In this document: piece by piece, positions 8,447-16,955 of the stretch
Numbering within the stretch: the stretch's first letter is position 1
Layout: each line of letters starts with the position of its first letter
NCBI GenBank assembly: GCA_937888905.1
Contig: CALATA010000014.1
Span: 1 to 64,000 of the forward strand
Direction of reading: 5' to 3'
DNA: 64,000 nt
Origin: Terrimonas sp937888905
GTDB taxonomy: Bacteria; Bacteroidota; Bacteroidia; Chitinophagales; Chitinophagaceae
The notes under the pieces: generated by a model
What the model was told of the DNA's origin: nothing
The model's input: only the letters and a program-made list of their open reading frames with translations
The model's database searches: none
Position numbers and translations under genes: made by a program

Positions 8447-9437
8447 GAAAAATACGCTGCAACATCTTTTCGAACACAAAACACTGAGCCGGCAACAGGC
8501 AAAAGACGTGCTTGTCAATATCGGCAAACAGGCCTGCAACGAACATGAAGTGACGGCCTTTATGACCGTTTACCTGATGCGCAGCATTACTATTGAAGAG
8601 TTAGAAGGCTTCCAGGATGCGCTGCTCGAACTCTGCGTGCCTGTCGATCTTGGTGACGTACCCGTTATCGATATTGTCGGCACCGGCGGTGACGGAAAAA
8701 ATACGTTTAACATTTCCACACTGAGTTGTTTCATCGTGGCAGGTGCGGGGCAGCATGTTGCGAAACATGGCAACTATGGCGCTTCATCTGTTAGTGGCGC
8801 CTCGAATGTGATGGAAAAACTCGGCTATCAATTCAAGAACGACAGCAGCGCTTTGCAAAATGAATTGGAGAAGGCTGGCATTTGTTTTTTGCATGCACCG
8901 TTGTTTCATCCGGCATTGAAGGCCGTAGGCCCGATCCGCAAAAACCTGGCAATGCGTACATTCTTTAATATGCTCGGACCGATGGTGAATCCGGCCAACC
9001 CGGCTTATCAACTGGTGGGTGTTTTCAACCTGGAAATGGCCAGGATCTATAATTACCTGCTGCAACGTACGGGCAAACCTTTTACCATTATTCATGGGCT
9101 CGATGGCTACGATGAAATATCGCTGACCAACGACACGAAAGTGATTACGCAAAATGGGGAACAGGTGTTTTCTGCCATCCAATTAGGCAAACGGAATGTG
9201 GATGCCCGCGATATTACAGGCGGACAATCCGTCGACGAAGCAGCGGCTATATTCCGTACCATCATCGACGGCAATGGAAGCTGGGCGCAGAATGCCGTGG
9301 TATTGGCCAATGCGGCCATGGCTTTGCAAAGCACCGGCAAATATGCCAACTATGAAACGGCTTACCAGGCCGCGGTTGACAGCCTGGAAAGCGGGAAAGC
9401 AAAACAATGTTTGGACAAATTAATCGCTTTACAATGA
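8445..9437 (+). CDS. trpD: Anthranilate phosphoribosyltransferase
   Basis: 330 residues from a TTG start; no in-frame ATG lies near. It transfers phosphoribose from PRPP to anthranilate. The family motifs are in order: DIVGTGGDGKNTFNIST (PRPP/Mg site), KHGNYGASSVSGASNVMEKLG, FLHAPLFHPALKAVGPIRK, and RTFFNMLGPMVNPANP. The start codon is embedded in the last unit of a heptamer array. The TGA overlaps the ATG of trpC (ATGA). It is slightly shorter than the E. coli fused protein's TrpD part, as expected for a free enzyme. Confidence 0.95.
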   Translation: MKNTLQHLFEHKTLSRQQAKDVLVNIGKQACNEHEVTAFMTVYLMRSITIEELEGFQDALLELCVPVDLGDVPVIDIVGTGGDGKNTFNISTLSCFIVAGAGQHVAKHGNYGASSVSGASNVMEKLGYQFKNDSSALQNELEKAGICFLHAPLFHPALKAVGPIRKNLAMRTFFNMLGPMVNPANPAYQLVGVFNLEMARIYNYLLQRTGKPFTIIHGLDGYDEISLTNDTKVITQNGEQVFSAIQLGKRNVDARDITGGQSVDEAAAIFRTIIDGNGSWAQNAVVLANAAMALQSTGKYANYETAYQAAVDSLESGKAKQCLDKLIALQ

Positions 9438-10237
9438 GTACAATACTGGATAAAATCGTTGAAACAAAAAAAGCGGAGGTGGCGCGATTCAAACCCAAGA
9501 GCAGCATCGAACGGTTCGAACGCGAAGGATTCTTCTGGCAGTTCAGTAACCGCTCCCTGGTCGAGAGACTGGAATTTCCGGGAAGCCTGGGCATCATTGC
9601 CGAATTCAAGCGCAAAAGCCCCAGCCGTGGCTGGTTCAAGACAAAAGAACTGGAAGTAGAGAAAGTGGTGCGTCAATACAATGACGGTGGAGCCGCCGGC
9701 ATTTCGGTGTTGACCGATACCGAATATTTCGGTGGTGATCTCGACGACCTGATACAAACCAAAGTGGTAACGGATATTCCCATTCTTCGAAAAGATTTTA
9801 TTGTGGATCCCTGGCAGATTGCGGAAGCAAAAGCATTTGGTGCAGACGTGATCCTGCTGATTGCTGCCTGCCTTACGCCGCAGCAGGTGAAAGAGCTGGC
9901 TGCTTATGCAAGGTCCATCAACCTGGAAGTATTGCTGGAAATACACAACGAAGAAGAACTGGACCATATCTGCGACGAGGTAAGCATGATCGGTGTCAAC
10001 AACCGCAACCTGCACACATTCGAAGTAAGCATTGAAACCTCGCTCTCGCTGATCGGTCAATTGCCAAAAAATAAACCCGCCGTCGCAGAAAGTGGTATTG
10101 CTAATCCGGAAACTATCGTAACTTTAAAACAAGCTGGTTTTAAAGGTTTCCTGATCGGCGAAACTTTTATGAAAGAGCCCGATCCCGCGATTGCTTTTGC
10201 CGAATTCATTGAACGACTAAAAGCAATAAGCGTATGA
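9434..10237 (+). CDS. trpC: Indole-3-glycerol-phosphate synthase
   Basis: 267 residues from ATG 9434 (MSTILDKIVETKKAEV), chosen because it forms the ATGA overlap with trpD; an upstream in-frame ATG at 9407 would overlap trpD by 31 nt. TIM-barrel motifs of the family are visible: IAEFKRKSPSRGWF (substrate Lys), GISVLTDTEYFGG, ILRKDFIVDPWQI, IGVNNRNLHTFEV and AESGIANPE. It closes the indole ring of CdRP. It is a free protein and not fused to TrpF as in enterobacteria. It overlaps trpF by ATGA. Confidence 0.95.
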   Translation: MSTILDKIVETKKAEVARFKPKSSIERFEREGFFWQFSNRSLVERLEFPGSLGIIAEFKRKSPSRGWFKTKELEVEKVVRQYNDGGAAGISVLTDTEYFGGDLDDLIQTKVVTDIPILRKDFIVDPWQIAEAKAFGADVILLIAACLTPQQVKELAAYARSINLEVLLEIHNEEELDHICDEVSMIGVNNRNLHTFEVSIETSLSLIGQLPKNKPAVAESGIANPETIVTLKQAGFKGFLIGETFMKEPDPAIAFAEFIERLKAISV

Positions 10238-10869
10238 GGATTAAAGTCTGTGGCATGACTCTTCCCGAACAGGTGAATGCGCTGGCCGAAATGGGGGCAG
10301 ACCTGGCCGGTTTTATTTTTTATCCCAAATCTCCCCGGTTTGTAGGAAATAAACTTTCCCCTGAAAAAATGAAAAAGATTGGCGGCGGCATCGGCAAGGT
10401 CGGTGTGTTTGTCAATACGCCTTATGAAGAACTGCTGCAGACGGTAGAAAGTTATCGCCTCGATATCGTTCAGCTTCACGGCGATGAAACGCCCATCTTC
10501 TGCGAAAAGGTGGCCAACTATGTTACCGTTATCAAAGCCTTCCGGCTCTCCGATAATGATCCGCTTGAATGGATGGTACGCCCTTTCCATGATGCAAGCG
10601 ACATGTATATGTTTGATACGCTCGGCGCCGGGTACGGCGGCACCGGTAAAAAATTTGACTGGAAAGTGTTGAGTGATGCCGTGATCGATAAACTTTTTTT
10701 ACTGAGCGGCGGTATCGAACCGGGTGACGAAGAAAAATTAAAAGCCTTTGCGAAAGAAGAGGCAGCCCGCAAACTATTTGCGCTCGATATCAACAGTAAA
10801 TTCGAATTCAGCCCGGGAGTGAAAGACATGGACCGCGTGAAAAAATTTATACAGGAAATGAAAGCTTAG
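10234..10869 (+). CDS. trpF: Phosphoribosylanthranilate isomerase
   Basis: 211 residues with the usual motifs: KVCGMT (catalytic Cys, residues 4-9), DLAGFIFYPKSPRFV, VGVFVN, VQLHGDE, and FALDINSKFEFSPGVKD (catalytic Asp region). It isomerises PRA to CdRP, the step before TrpC. The ATGA overlap with trpC couples translation. It is the last trp gene here: the next gene is a NUDIX hydrolase on the other strand, so trpB and trpA, which often follow in Bacteroidota, must lie elsewhere. Confidence 0.94.
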   Translation: MRIKVCGMTLPEQVNALAEMGADLAGFIFYPKSPRFVGNKLSPEKMKKIGGGIGKVGVFVNTPYEELLQTVESYRLDIVQLHGDETPIFCEKVANYVTVIKAFRLSDNDPLEWMVRPFHDASDMYMFDTLGAGYGGTGKKFDWKVLSDAVIDKLFLLSGGIEPGDEEKLKAFAKEEAARKLFALDINSKFEFSPGVKDMDRVKKFIQEMKA

Positions 10870-11348
10870 AGGGGAAGGGCCGCCGGCCCTTTTTCTTTTA
10901 GCATGGCTGCCACGAGCTTGTCGATGGGAAGCGTCAATGCTTCCGGCGAAAAATCTTCCCAATTCAGAAAGCGGAAAGTTTCTATCTCTTTTCTTTCTCC
11001 GTACAAACGCAATTGCTCCTCATCAAAATCAAATGGTTTATCGCGAAGCGGCGCACGGATCGGTTCCATGGCTTTGGCGAAATAATAAATGGAAATGATC
11101 TGGTCTTCCGGTCTGAATGCAGACAATTGGAAGAAGTCTGTGGTATAAATATGCTCCGTTACTTCTACGGCGAGATCCATTTCTTCTTTGAACTCGCGGG
11201 CCAGGCATTCCCGCGTGCCTTCGCCAAACTCCAATCCGCCTCCGGGGAATTTTGTAAAATAGCCTCCCCTGATCAACTCATCGCTCACCAATACCTGGCG
11301 TTGTTCATTAACCAGGATGCCATATACGCGGAGATTGAAATTCGGCAT
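10866..11348 (-). CDS. NUDIX hydrolase
   Basis: 160 residues. The NUDIX box runs from GGLEFGE through AREFKEEMDL; the core RE and EE residues are kept but the usual EExG has Asp (EEMD). Such enzymes hydrolyse a nucleoside diphosphate linked to another group; the substrate cannot be told from sequence. The 3' end overlaps the trpF stop by three bases and contains the trp operon terminator on the opposite strand. Its ATG overlaps the corA stop (TGATG), so it is translated from the dapF-corA-NUDIX transcript. Confidence 0.88.
   Translation of the reverse strand: MPNFNLRVYGILVNEQRQVLVSDELIRGGYFTKFPGGGLEFGEGTRECLAREFKEEMDLAVEVTEHIYTTDFFQLSAFRPEDQIISIYYFAKAMEPIRAPLRDKPFDFDEEQLRLYGERKEIETFRFLNWEDFSPEALTLPIDKLVAAMLKEKGPAALPL
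10875..10899 (+). terminator. Terminator of the trp operon, inside the NUDIX 3' coding end
   Basis: AAGGGCC (10875-10881) and GGCCCTT (10885-10891) form a 7-bp GC-rich stem with a GCC loop followed by TTTCTTTT. It begins 6 nt after the trpF stop and lies in the antisense of NUDIX codons. Confidence 0.82.
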
Positions 11349-12286
11349 CAGAATATTTTTTTACGTAAAAACAGCCAGCCGATGGCCAGCGAGATCAGCA
11401 GTGATACAAATACCACGATATAAAAGGCATAGGGGGAATGTTCGAAACCGCTCGGCACGTTCATGCCGAATATGCTCGCGATCAATACGGGAAAGCTGAG
11501 CACGATCGTGATCACGGCGAGACGCTTCAGCACTTCGTTCTGGTTGTTGGCAATGATACTGGCAAATGCATCGAGCGTACTGCTGAGGATGTTGGTGTAG
11601 ATGTTCGCCATCTCCTGGGCCTGCGAATTATCTACGATCAGGTCATTCAGGTATTCTTTCTCGTCTTCGTTCAAAGAAAGAAAACTGGATCGCTCCAATT
11701 TCATCAGCAGCAGTTCATTTGAACGCAGGGCCGTAACAAAATACACCAGGCTTTTCTGGATGCGCATCATCTGCAGCAGGTGTTCGTTGCGGCTGGAGTC
11801 GTATAATTTTTGTTCGAGGATGTTGCGCTGCTGGTTGATCTGTTTGAGGTATTCGAGAAAATTCTGAACGATCTTTTCGATGATCTTCAGCACCATCATG
11901 TTCTTTTTATCGGGATGGCGGTTTTGAAAAGAGTTCAGGAATTTTTTGATCGCCGGATTTTCAAACGAGTTGACGGTAACGATCTGGTTGTGGGTTAAAA
12001 TGATACAGATCGGAATGGTGATATAATAGGCGTCGCTTTCGTTGAAGGAATTATTCTCTGTGGGTGTTTTGATAACGATGAGGCGTACGTTGTCGTCTTC
12101 TTCGAAACGGCTTCGTTCATCGATATCGAGTGAGTCGGTCAGGAAGTCGATGGGAATATCGAGTTCCTCCGAAAGATTGGAAAACTCTTCCTGGCGGAGG
12201 GGAGGCAATACGTTTACCCAAACTCCGTCTTCAGGTTTGTCGACCGCAATGGTCTGGTGGTTGACGTTTTTAAAATACTGTATCAA
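11348..12286 (-). CDS. corA: CorA-family Mg2+/divalent metal transporter
   Basis: 312 residues. The C-terminus has the CorA signature: TM1 (about 256-275) ending in FGMN (273-276), a short periplasmic loop, and TM2 (about 286-306) with a lysine-rich end RKKIF. The N-terminal ~250 residues are the cytoplasmic funnel with long helices (ERSSFLSLNEDEKEYLNDLI). It forms pentameric channels for Mg2+ or Co2+/Ni2+. The start is taken as TTG at 12286 (MIQYFKNVN). It lies 21 nt downstream of dapF on the same strand and overlaps the NUDIX ATG by one base. Confidence 0.93.
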   Translation of the reverse strand: MIQYFKNVNHQTIAVDKPEDGVWVNVLPPLRQEEFSNLSEELDIPIDFLTDSLDIDERSRFEEDDNVRLIVIKTPTENNSFNESDAYYITIPICIILTHNQIVTVNSFENPAIKKFLNSFQNRHPDKKNMMVLKIIEKIVQNFLEYLKQINQQRNILEQKLYDSSRNEHLLQMMRIQKSLVYFVTALRSNELLLMKLERSSFLSLNEDEKEYLNDLIVDNSQAQEMANIYTNILSSTLDAFASIIANNQNEVLKRLAVITIVLSFPVLIASIFGMNVPSGFEHSPYAFYIVVFVSLLISLAIGWLFLRKKIF

Positions 12287-12307
12287 AGCGGCTGAGTTTT
12301 TCGGTGG

Positions 12308-13093
12308 TTAGTCGCGCAGTTCTATTTTTCCGTCGTATACTTTTTCGGCTGGTCCCGAAAGCCAGACATTAATATAACGTTCCTCTATGCGGTCGAATTC
12401 AACATTCAGTTTGCCTCCCAGGGTTTTAACCTGCACATCGTTGAAGCCGTTTTCGTTGTGGTAACAAACCATGGCGGCGGCGGTAACGCCGGTACCGCAG
12501 GAATAGGTTTCATCTTCCACGCCACGCTCATAAGTGCGGACGATGATCTTATCTTCTCCGGTTTGTTCAACGAAATTCACATTAATGCCTTCCTGTTCGT
12601 ATTCTTTGCTGTAACGAATATCGCGGCCTTTTTTATAAACGTCCATGTCCATCACATCAGACACCACTTTTACGTAATGCGGGGAACCGGTGTTGAGGAT
12701 AGAATCGCCGTTCTGCCGGCGGATCTTATCCACGTCTTTCATCTTCAGGGACACGATGCCATCGGTGTCAATTTCTGCTTCATGATCGCCGTCAACGGCC
12801 AGGAACTTGTATTCATTGCGGTGGATGCCGAGGTGGTAGGCAAAACGGACGAGGCATCGTCCGCCATTGCCGCACATGCTGCCCTCGCGGCCGTCGGCGT
12901 TGAAATACTTCATCTCAAAATCGTAGCCTTCGTGGTTATTGAGCAGCATGAGGCCATCGGCGCCGATGCCGAAGCGGCGATCGCAGAGGTGACGGATCTG
13001 TTCGGTCGAAAGTGTGTTATAAATACCTTCCCGGTTGTCCAGCAGGATAAAATCGTTGCCGGTGCCCTGGTATTTGGAAAAAAAGAGAATCAT
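12308..13093 (-). CDS. dapF: Diaminopimelate epimerase
   Basis: 261 residues, normal length. It interconverts LL- and meso-diaminopimelate for lysine and peptidoglycan synthesis. The two-thiol active site is present: Cys in MCGNGGRC (about 73) and Cys in TYSCGTGVTAA (about 199). The N-terminal KYQGTGNDFILLDN and the RTYERGVEDET motif also match. It is the first gene of a dapF-corA-NUDIX set; these genes have no obvious shared pathway. Confidence 0.95.
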   Translation of the reverse strand: MILFFSKYQGTGNDFILLDNREGIYNTLSTEQIRHLCDRRFGIGADGLMLLNNHEGYDFEMKYFNADGREGSMCGNGGRCLVRFAYHLGIHRNEYKFLAVDGDHEAEIDTDGIVSLKMKDVDKIRRQNGDSILNTGSPHYVKVVSDVMDMDVYKKGRDIRYSKEYEQEGINVNFVEQTGEDKIIVRTYERGVEDETYSCGTGVTAAAMVCYHNENGFNDVQVKTLGGKLNVEFDRIEERYINVWLSGPAEKVYDGKIELRD

Positions 13094-13149
13094 AGGTTCA
13101 TGTTATACTGCTTCGCGAAACAATTTCACCGGCAAATTAGCTTATCCGG

Positions 13150-14028
13150 TCAGATATGTGCTGCAAAAATTTCCAGGAATTTGCGGATGAGGTTTTCCAC
13201 GGCGGCTTTACCGTCTTTGGAAAACTCCTTTTTGATCCGGTTGGCCACGATGGCGTTCACGGCAAGGCAATTGTGTCCGAGCAGGCGACCGAGGCCGTAG
13301 ATGGCAGAGGTTTCCATTTCGAAATTGGTAATGCGGTGTTGGCCGAAGCGGAAATCGGTGAGCCGGTTGATCAGCTCGGGGTTACGTATACCGAGGCGCA
13401 GAATACGGCCCTGGGGTCCGTAGAAGCCGGGGCAGGTAACCGTGATGCCCTGGTGAAAACCGGTAACGAAGTTCTTGAGCAGGGAAGGAGCGGCGCCGTT
13501 AATATAGGGATGGCTCATTTGCCCGTGCAACTGGGTATGGGTGACGAAGGACTGGATGAGTTCGTTATCCTCTTCGTTCTGTTCGTAGCGGTAGAAATTG
13601 AGCAGGTTGTCGATGCCCAGGCCGTGTGTGGAGGCCACGAAGCTGTCGACCGGTATATCGGCCTGCAGGGAACCGGAGGTGCCGATGCGGACGATATTGA
13701 TCGAACCGAGTTGTTTTTTGATCTCGCGGGTGTCGAAATCGATATTAACGAGTGCGTCGAGTTCGTTCATCACGATATCGATATTATCGGGACCGATACC
13801 GGAGGAAAGGACGGTGATGCGTTTACTGCCGATGCGGCCGGTATGGGTGATAAACTCGCGGTGCTGGCGTTTCACTTCGATGGCATCGAAATATTTGCTC
13901 ACTTCTTTAACGCGGTCGGGATCGCCGACGGTGATAACGGTACCGGCGATTTCTTCGGGGCGGAGGTCGAGGTGGTAAACGGCTCCGCGGTCATTGATGA
14001 TCAGTTCAGATTCTGCTATACGACTCAT
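13150..14028 (-). CDS. Uridine phosphorylase-like nucleoside phosphorylase
   Basis: 292 residues of the PNP/UDP superfamily. Visible motifs: VGDPDRVKEVSKYF (phosphate loop), SSGIGPDNIDIVMNEL, IVRIGTSGSLQ (base of the active site), and NFEMETSAIYGLG, whose E-M-E binds ribose. It should split pyrimidine nucleosides into base and ribose-1-phosphate, a salvage step. It is somewhat longer than E. coli Udp (253) with an insertion rich in acidic residues (YEQNEEDNELIQ). It has its own promoter on the minus strand at 14051-14081. Confidence 0.88.
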   Translation of the reverse strand: MSRIAESELIINDRGAVYHLDLRPEEIAGTVITVGDPDRVKEVSKYFDAIEVKRQHREFITHTGRIGSKRITVLSSGIGPDNIDIVMNELDALVNIDFDTREIKKQLGSINIVRIGTSGSLQADIPVDSFVASTHGLGIDNLLNFYRYEQNEEDNELIQSFVTHTQLHGQMSHPYINGAAPSLLKNFVTGFHQGITVTCPGFYGPQGRILRLGIRNPELINRLTDFRFGQHRITNFEMETSAIYGLGRLLGHNCLAVNAIVANRIKKEFSKDGKAAVENLIRKFLEIFAAHI

Positions 14029-14050
14029 ACGGCGTGTTTTTGTTAGGAAT

Positions 14051-14081
14051 CAAAAATATCCTATTTTCGCAGTCCGTCAAA
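14051..14081 (-). promoter_or_regulatory. Promoter of the nucleoside phosphorylase gene
   Basis: On the minus strand, TTTG (14081-14078), 19 bp, then TATTTTTG (14058-14051) is a full match to the Bacteroidota promoter. It places the start site ~15-20 nt before the ATG at 14028. Confidence 0.72.
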
Positions 14082-14136
14082 AACGGATATTCTGCTTAAC
14101 AAATTGATGATCAGGTTTGTTGAGGGGAAAGAAGAG

Positions 14137-14207
14137 GGTCCTGTGGCCGAGTGGCTAGGCAGAGCTCTGCAAAAGCTCCTACAGCGGTTCGAATCCGCTC
14201 GGGACCT
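14137..14207 (+). tRNA. tRNA-Cys (anticodon GCA)
   Basis: 71 nt folding as a cloverleaf: acceptor GGTCCTG / CGGGACC with one T-G pair, anticodon stem GAGCT / AGCTC with loop CTGCAAA (anticodon GCA), and T arm GCGG TTCGAAT CCGC. The discriminator is T and CCA is not encoded. It is a lone tRNA on the plus strand followed by a strong terminator. Confidence 0.96.
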
Positions 14208-14216
14208 CAATAAATG

Positions 14217-14243
14217 AAAAAGCCGCCCTTGGGCGGCTTTTTG
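14217..14243 (+). terminator. Terminator after tRNA-Cys
   Basis: AAAAAGCCGCCC / GGGCGGCTTTTT with a TT loop, followed by GTTTG. It is symmetric, so it could act in both directions. Confidence 0.88.
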
Positions 14244-14351
14244 TTTGTGGGCAGGGGCAAACTTGTTTGCATCCTGACCGGCGAACAAAAACGGATTCGC
14301 CACCGGCGAATGGCTTTTTCATTCTGACTTTAGGCCATCCCAAGGATATAT

Positions 14352-14368
14352 AATCCGCTCGGGACCTC
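14352..14368 (+). repeat. Direct copy of the tRNA-Cys 3' end (att-like)
   Basis: AATCCGCTCGGGACCTC at 14352-14368 is identical over 17 bp to 14192-14208, the T-arm/acceptor end of tRNA-Cys plus one base. The rest of the tRNA is not repeated. Such a fragment is the normal scar of a tRNA-targeting integrase, but no integrase is in the window. The intervening DNA also has two small palindromes, GCAAAC TT GTTTGC (about 14257-14270) and ATTCGCC ACC GGCGAAT (14295-14311). Confidence 0.75.
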
Positions 14369-14381
14369 TGAGAAAATTAAA

Positions 14382-14409
14382 AAGTCAAAAATCAAAATTC
14401 AAAAGTTGG
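14382..14409 (+). repeat. Short heptamer array
   Basis: AAGTCAA, AAATCAA, AATTCAA, AAGTTGG: four 7-bp units of the same family as at 8316 and 48022. The remainder of 14410-14539, downstream of phosphoketolase, shows no gene that I can support. Confidence 0.75.
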
Positions 14410-14539
14410 TTTTTGACTACTTTTTCCTGCGGATCGCCTGCCATATTTTTCTCCCCTGTGTCAACTTTAATACCTGGTATAATGCCTGCATTGACGATAG
14501 CATTGATGATAAGCGTTTCATCTATGGATCAATAGCTGT

Positions 14540-16930
14540 TCATTCATGGTTTATCCATTTCCAGTTCAGGATTTCCGGCATGTCTTTACCATGTTCATGA
14601 ACGTAATGTTTATGTTCGATAAGTTTATCATTCAATTGCTGTTTGAGATAAGCTCCTTTGCTACCCAACTGTGGCAGGCGGTTTATAACATCAATGACCA
14701 GATGAAACCGGTCTATATCATTTTGGACACGTAAATCAAAAGGAGTGGTAATCGTTCCCTCTTCTTTGTAACCCTTTACGTGCAGGTTGCGGTTCGCGCG
14801 TCTGTAAGTAAGCCGGTGAACCAACCAGGGATAACCATGGAAGTTAAAGATGATATGCTTGTCGCGGGTGAATATAGAGTCATAGTCATCGTCGCTTAAG
14901 CCATGCGGATGCTCCGTGCAGGATTGCAGTTTCATGAGGTCAACAACGTTTACTACTCTTATTTTAAGTTCGGGCAGGTGCTCCCGTAAAATTGAAACGG
15001 CTGCAAGCAATTCGAGCGTAGTGGTGTCACCACAGCAGGCCATTACCACATCGGGTTCTGATCCCTGATCGTTGCTTGCCCATTGCCATATGCCGATTCC
15101 TTCGGTGCAATGGATGATGGCGGCTTCCATACTTAACCACTGTGGCAGTGGGTGTTTGCCGGCCACAACTACATTTACATAGTGACGGCTTCTGAGGCAG
15201 TGGTCAAAAATTGACAGCAGGCAATTGGCATCTGGCGGGAGGTAAACCCGTACCACATCTGATTTTTTATTAACCACATGGTCAAGAAATCCCGGATCCT
15301 GGTGGGTGAATCCATTGTGGTCCTGCTGCCATACGTGAGAAGCCAATAAATAATTCAATGAGGCAATTTTTCGTCGCCAGGGTAGTTCAGCGGTAACCTT
15401 TAGCCATTTTGCATGCTGGCTGAACATGGAATCAACTATCCGGATAAAAGCTTCGTAACTGTTAAACATCCCATGCCTGCCGGTCAGTAAATATCCTTCC
15501 AGCCATCCCTGGCATTGGTGTTCACTTAACATAGCATCCAGTACCTGTCCTTCGCTTGCAAGAAATTCATCATTTTTTTCAGTCTTTGCTTCCCATTGCC
15601 TGTTGGTAGTTTCGAAAACAGCTCCTAATAAATTGGAGACGGTTTCATCCGGACCAAACACCCGGAAATTATGTTGGTGACTGTTTAGCTTTGCCACATC
15701 CCGGATGAATTTACCTAATACCAGTGTGTCCTGGCCCATGATAGCTCCGGGAAACGTTACTGGTAACGCATGTATACGAAAGTCTGGCAGGTGCAGATCG
15801 TGTAACAGTATGCCACCGTTGGTATGCGGATTGTCGCTCATTCTGTGTTTTTCCCTGGGTGCTAATTCAAGCAGTTCGGCTATCAGCGTTCCATTTTCAT
15901 CAAACAACTCTTCTGGCTTATAGCTTCTCATCCATTTTTCCAGTTGTTCAATATGTTCCGGATGGTCCGCGTCGAGTCGTATCGGTACCTGGTGCGAACG
16001 GAAAGTGCCTTCATTGGGTACGCCATCTACTTTTTGCGGGCCTGTCCAGCCTTTTGGTGATCGCAGGATGATCATCGGCCATCGGGGGCGTGTTGTATCA
16101 CTGTTATCGATAGCATTTCTTTTTATCTTAAGTATTTCTTCTATTACCTGCTCCATGGTAGTTGCCATCAACTGATGCATTACAGTGGGGTCATCGCCTT
16201 CTACAAAATAGGGGACCCATCCACAGCCTCTGCAAAACTGCTCCAGTTCTTCTTTTTCTATTCTGGCAAGTAAAGTGGGATTGCTGATCTTGTAACCGTT
16301 GAGATGCAGAATGGGCAGCACAACGCCGTCGGTAATGGGGTTCAGGAACTTGTTAGAGTGCCATGCCGTTGCCAGAGGGCCTGTTTCTGCTTCTCCATCA
16401 CCTATAACGCAGGCCGCGATTAAACCGGGATTGTCGAACACAGCACCAAAAGCATGACTGAGAGAATAGCCCAGCTCGCCACCTTCATGTATGGAGCCGG
16501 GAGTAGTGGGAGCCACATGGCTGGAAATACCACCTGGAAATGAAAATTGTTTGAATAGTTTTTTTAAGCCGGCTTCATCCATGGTAATGTCGGGATATAC
16601 TTCGCTCCAGGTGCCTTCGAGGTAAACATTACTAACTATTGCCGGACCGCCATGGCCCGGTCCGGCGATGTACAACATATTGAGGTCATATTTTTTAATA
16701 ACCCTGTTGAGATGCACATAGATAAAATTTTGCCCCGGTGTTGTGCCCCAATGACCAACCACCAGGGGTTTTACATGTTCCCGTTTCAGAGGTTCCTTTA
16801 AAAGTGGGTTGTCATACAAATATATTTGCCCGACAGAAAGATAATTTGCGGCACGCCAGTATGCATTGATCTTTTGCAACAGTTCCGGCGATAAGGTTTC
16901 AACTGGCTGGTGGATATTTTCAGTTTGCAT
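14540..16930 (-). CDS. xfp: Phosphoketolase (xylulose-5-P/fructose-6-P)
   Basis: 796 residues from ATG 16930 (MQTENIHQPVETL), matching the usual N-terminus; an in-frame upstream ATG at 16963 would overlap the preceding ORF. A thiamine-diphosphate enzyme that splits X5P or F6P with phosphate to acetyl-phosphate plus GAP or E4P. Seen motifs: GHWGTTPGQNFIYVHLNR, GPGHGGPA, GDGEAETGPLATAWH (ThDP/Mg), RSPKGWTGP, and HNGFTHQDPGF. It is the last gene of an operon starting with acetate kinase, which turns its acetyl-phosphate into ATP. Full length and apparently intact. Confidence 0.96.
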   Translation of the reverse strand: MQTENIHQPVETLSPELLQKINAYWRAANYLSVGQIYLYDNPLLKEPLKREHVKPLVVGHWGTTPGQNFIYVHLNRVIKKYDLNMLYIAGPGHGGPAIVSNVYLEGTWSEVYPDITMDEAGLKKLFKQFSFPGGISSHVAPTTPGSIHEGGELGYSLSHAFGAVFDNPGLIAACVIGDGEAETGPLATAWHSNKFLNPITDGVVLPILHLNGYKISNPTLLARIEKEELEQFCRGCGWVPYFVEGDDPTVMHQLMATTMEQVIEEILKIKRNAIDNSDTTRPRWPMIILRSPKGWTGPQKVDGVPNEGTFRSHQVPIRLDADHPEHIEQLEKWMRSYKPEELFDENGTLIAELLELAPREKHRMSDNPHTNGGILLHDLHLPDFRIHALPVTFPGAIMGQDTLVLGKFIRDVAKLNSHQHNFRVFGPDETVSNLLGAVFETTNRQWEAKTEKNDEFLASEGQVLDAMLSEHQCQGWLEGYLLTGRHGMFNSYEAFIRIVDSMFSQHAKWLKVTAELPWRRKIASLNYLLASHVWQQDHNGFTHQDPGFLDHVVNKKSDVVRVYLPPDANCLLSIFDHCLRSRHYVNVVVAGKHPLPQWLSMEAAIIHCTEGIGIWQWASNDQGSEPDVVMACCGDTTTLELLAAVSILREHLPELKIRVVNVVDLMKLQSCTEHPHGLSDDDYDSIFTRDKHIIFNFHGYPWLVHRLTYRRANRNLHVKGYKEEGTITTPFDLRVQNDIDRFHLVIDVINRLPQLGSKGAYLKQQLNDKLIEHKHYVHEHGKDMPEILNWKWINHE

Positions 16931-16955
16931 ACGGTTTGTTTTATAAATGATAGTG

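Noticed and set aside
12458..14046. Two long plus-strand frames (280 and 296 codons).
   Set aside because: They lie antisense to dapF and the nucleoside phosphorylase and have Val/Ala/Glu/His-rich composition typical of shadow frames.
14340..14370. Second tRNA gene after tRNA-Cys.
   Set aside because: Only the last 17 bases match; no D arm, anticodon arm or 5' acceptor strand is present.
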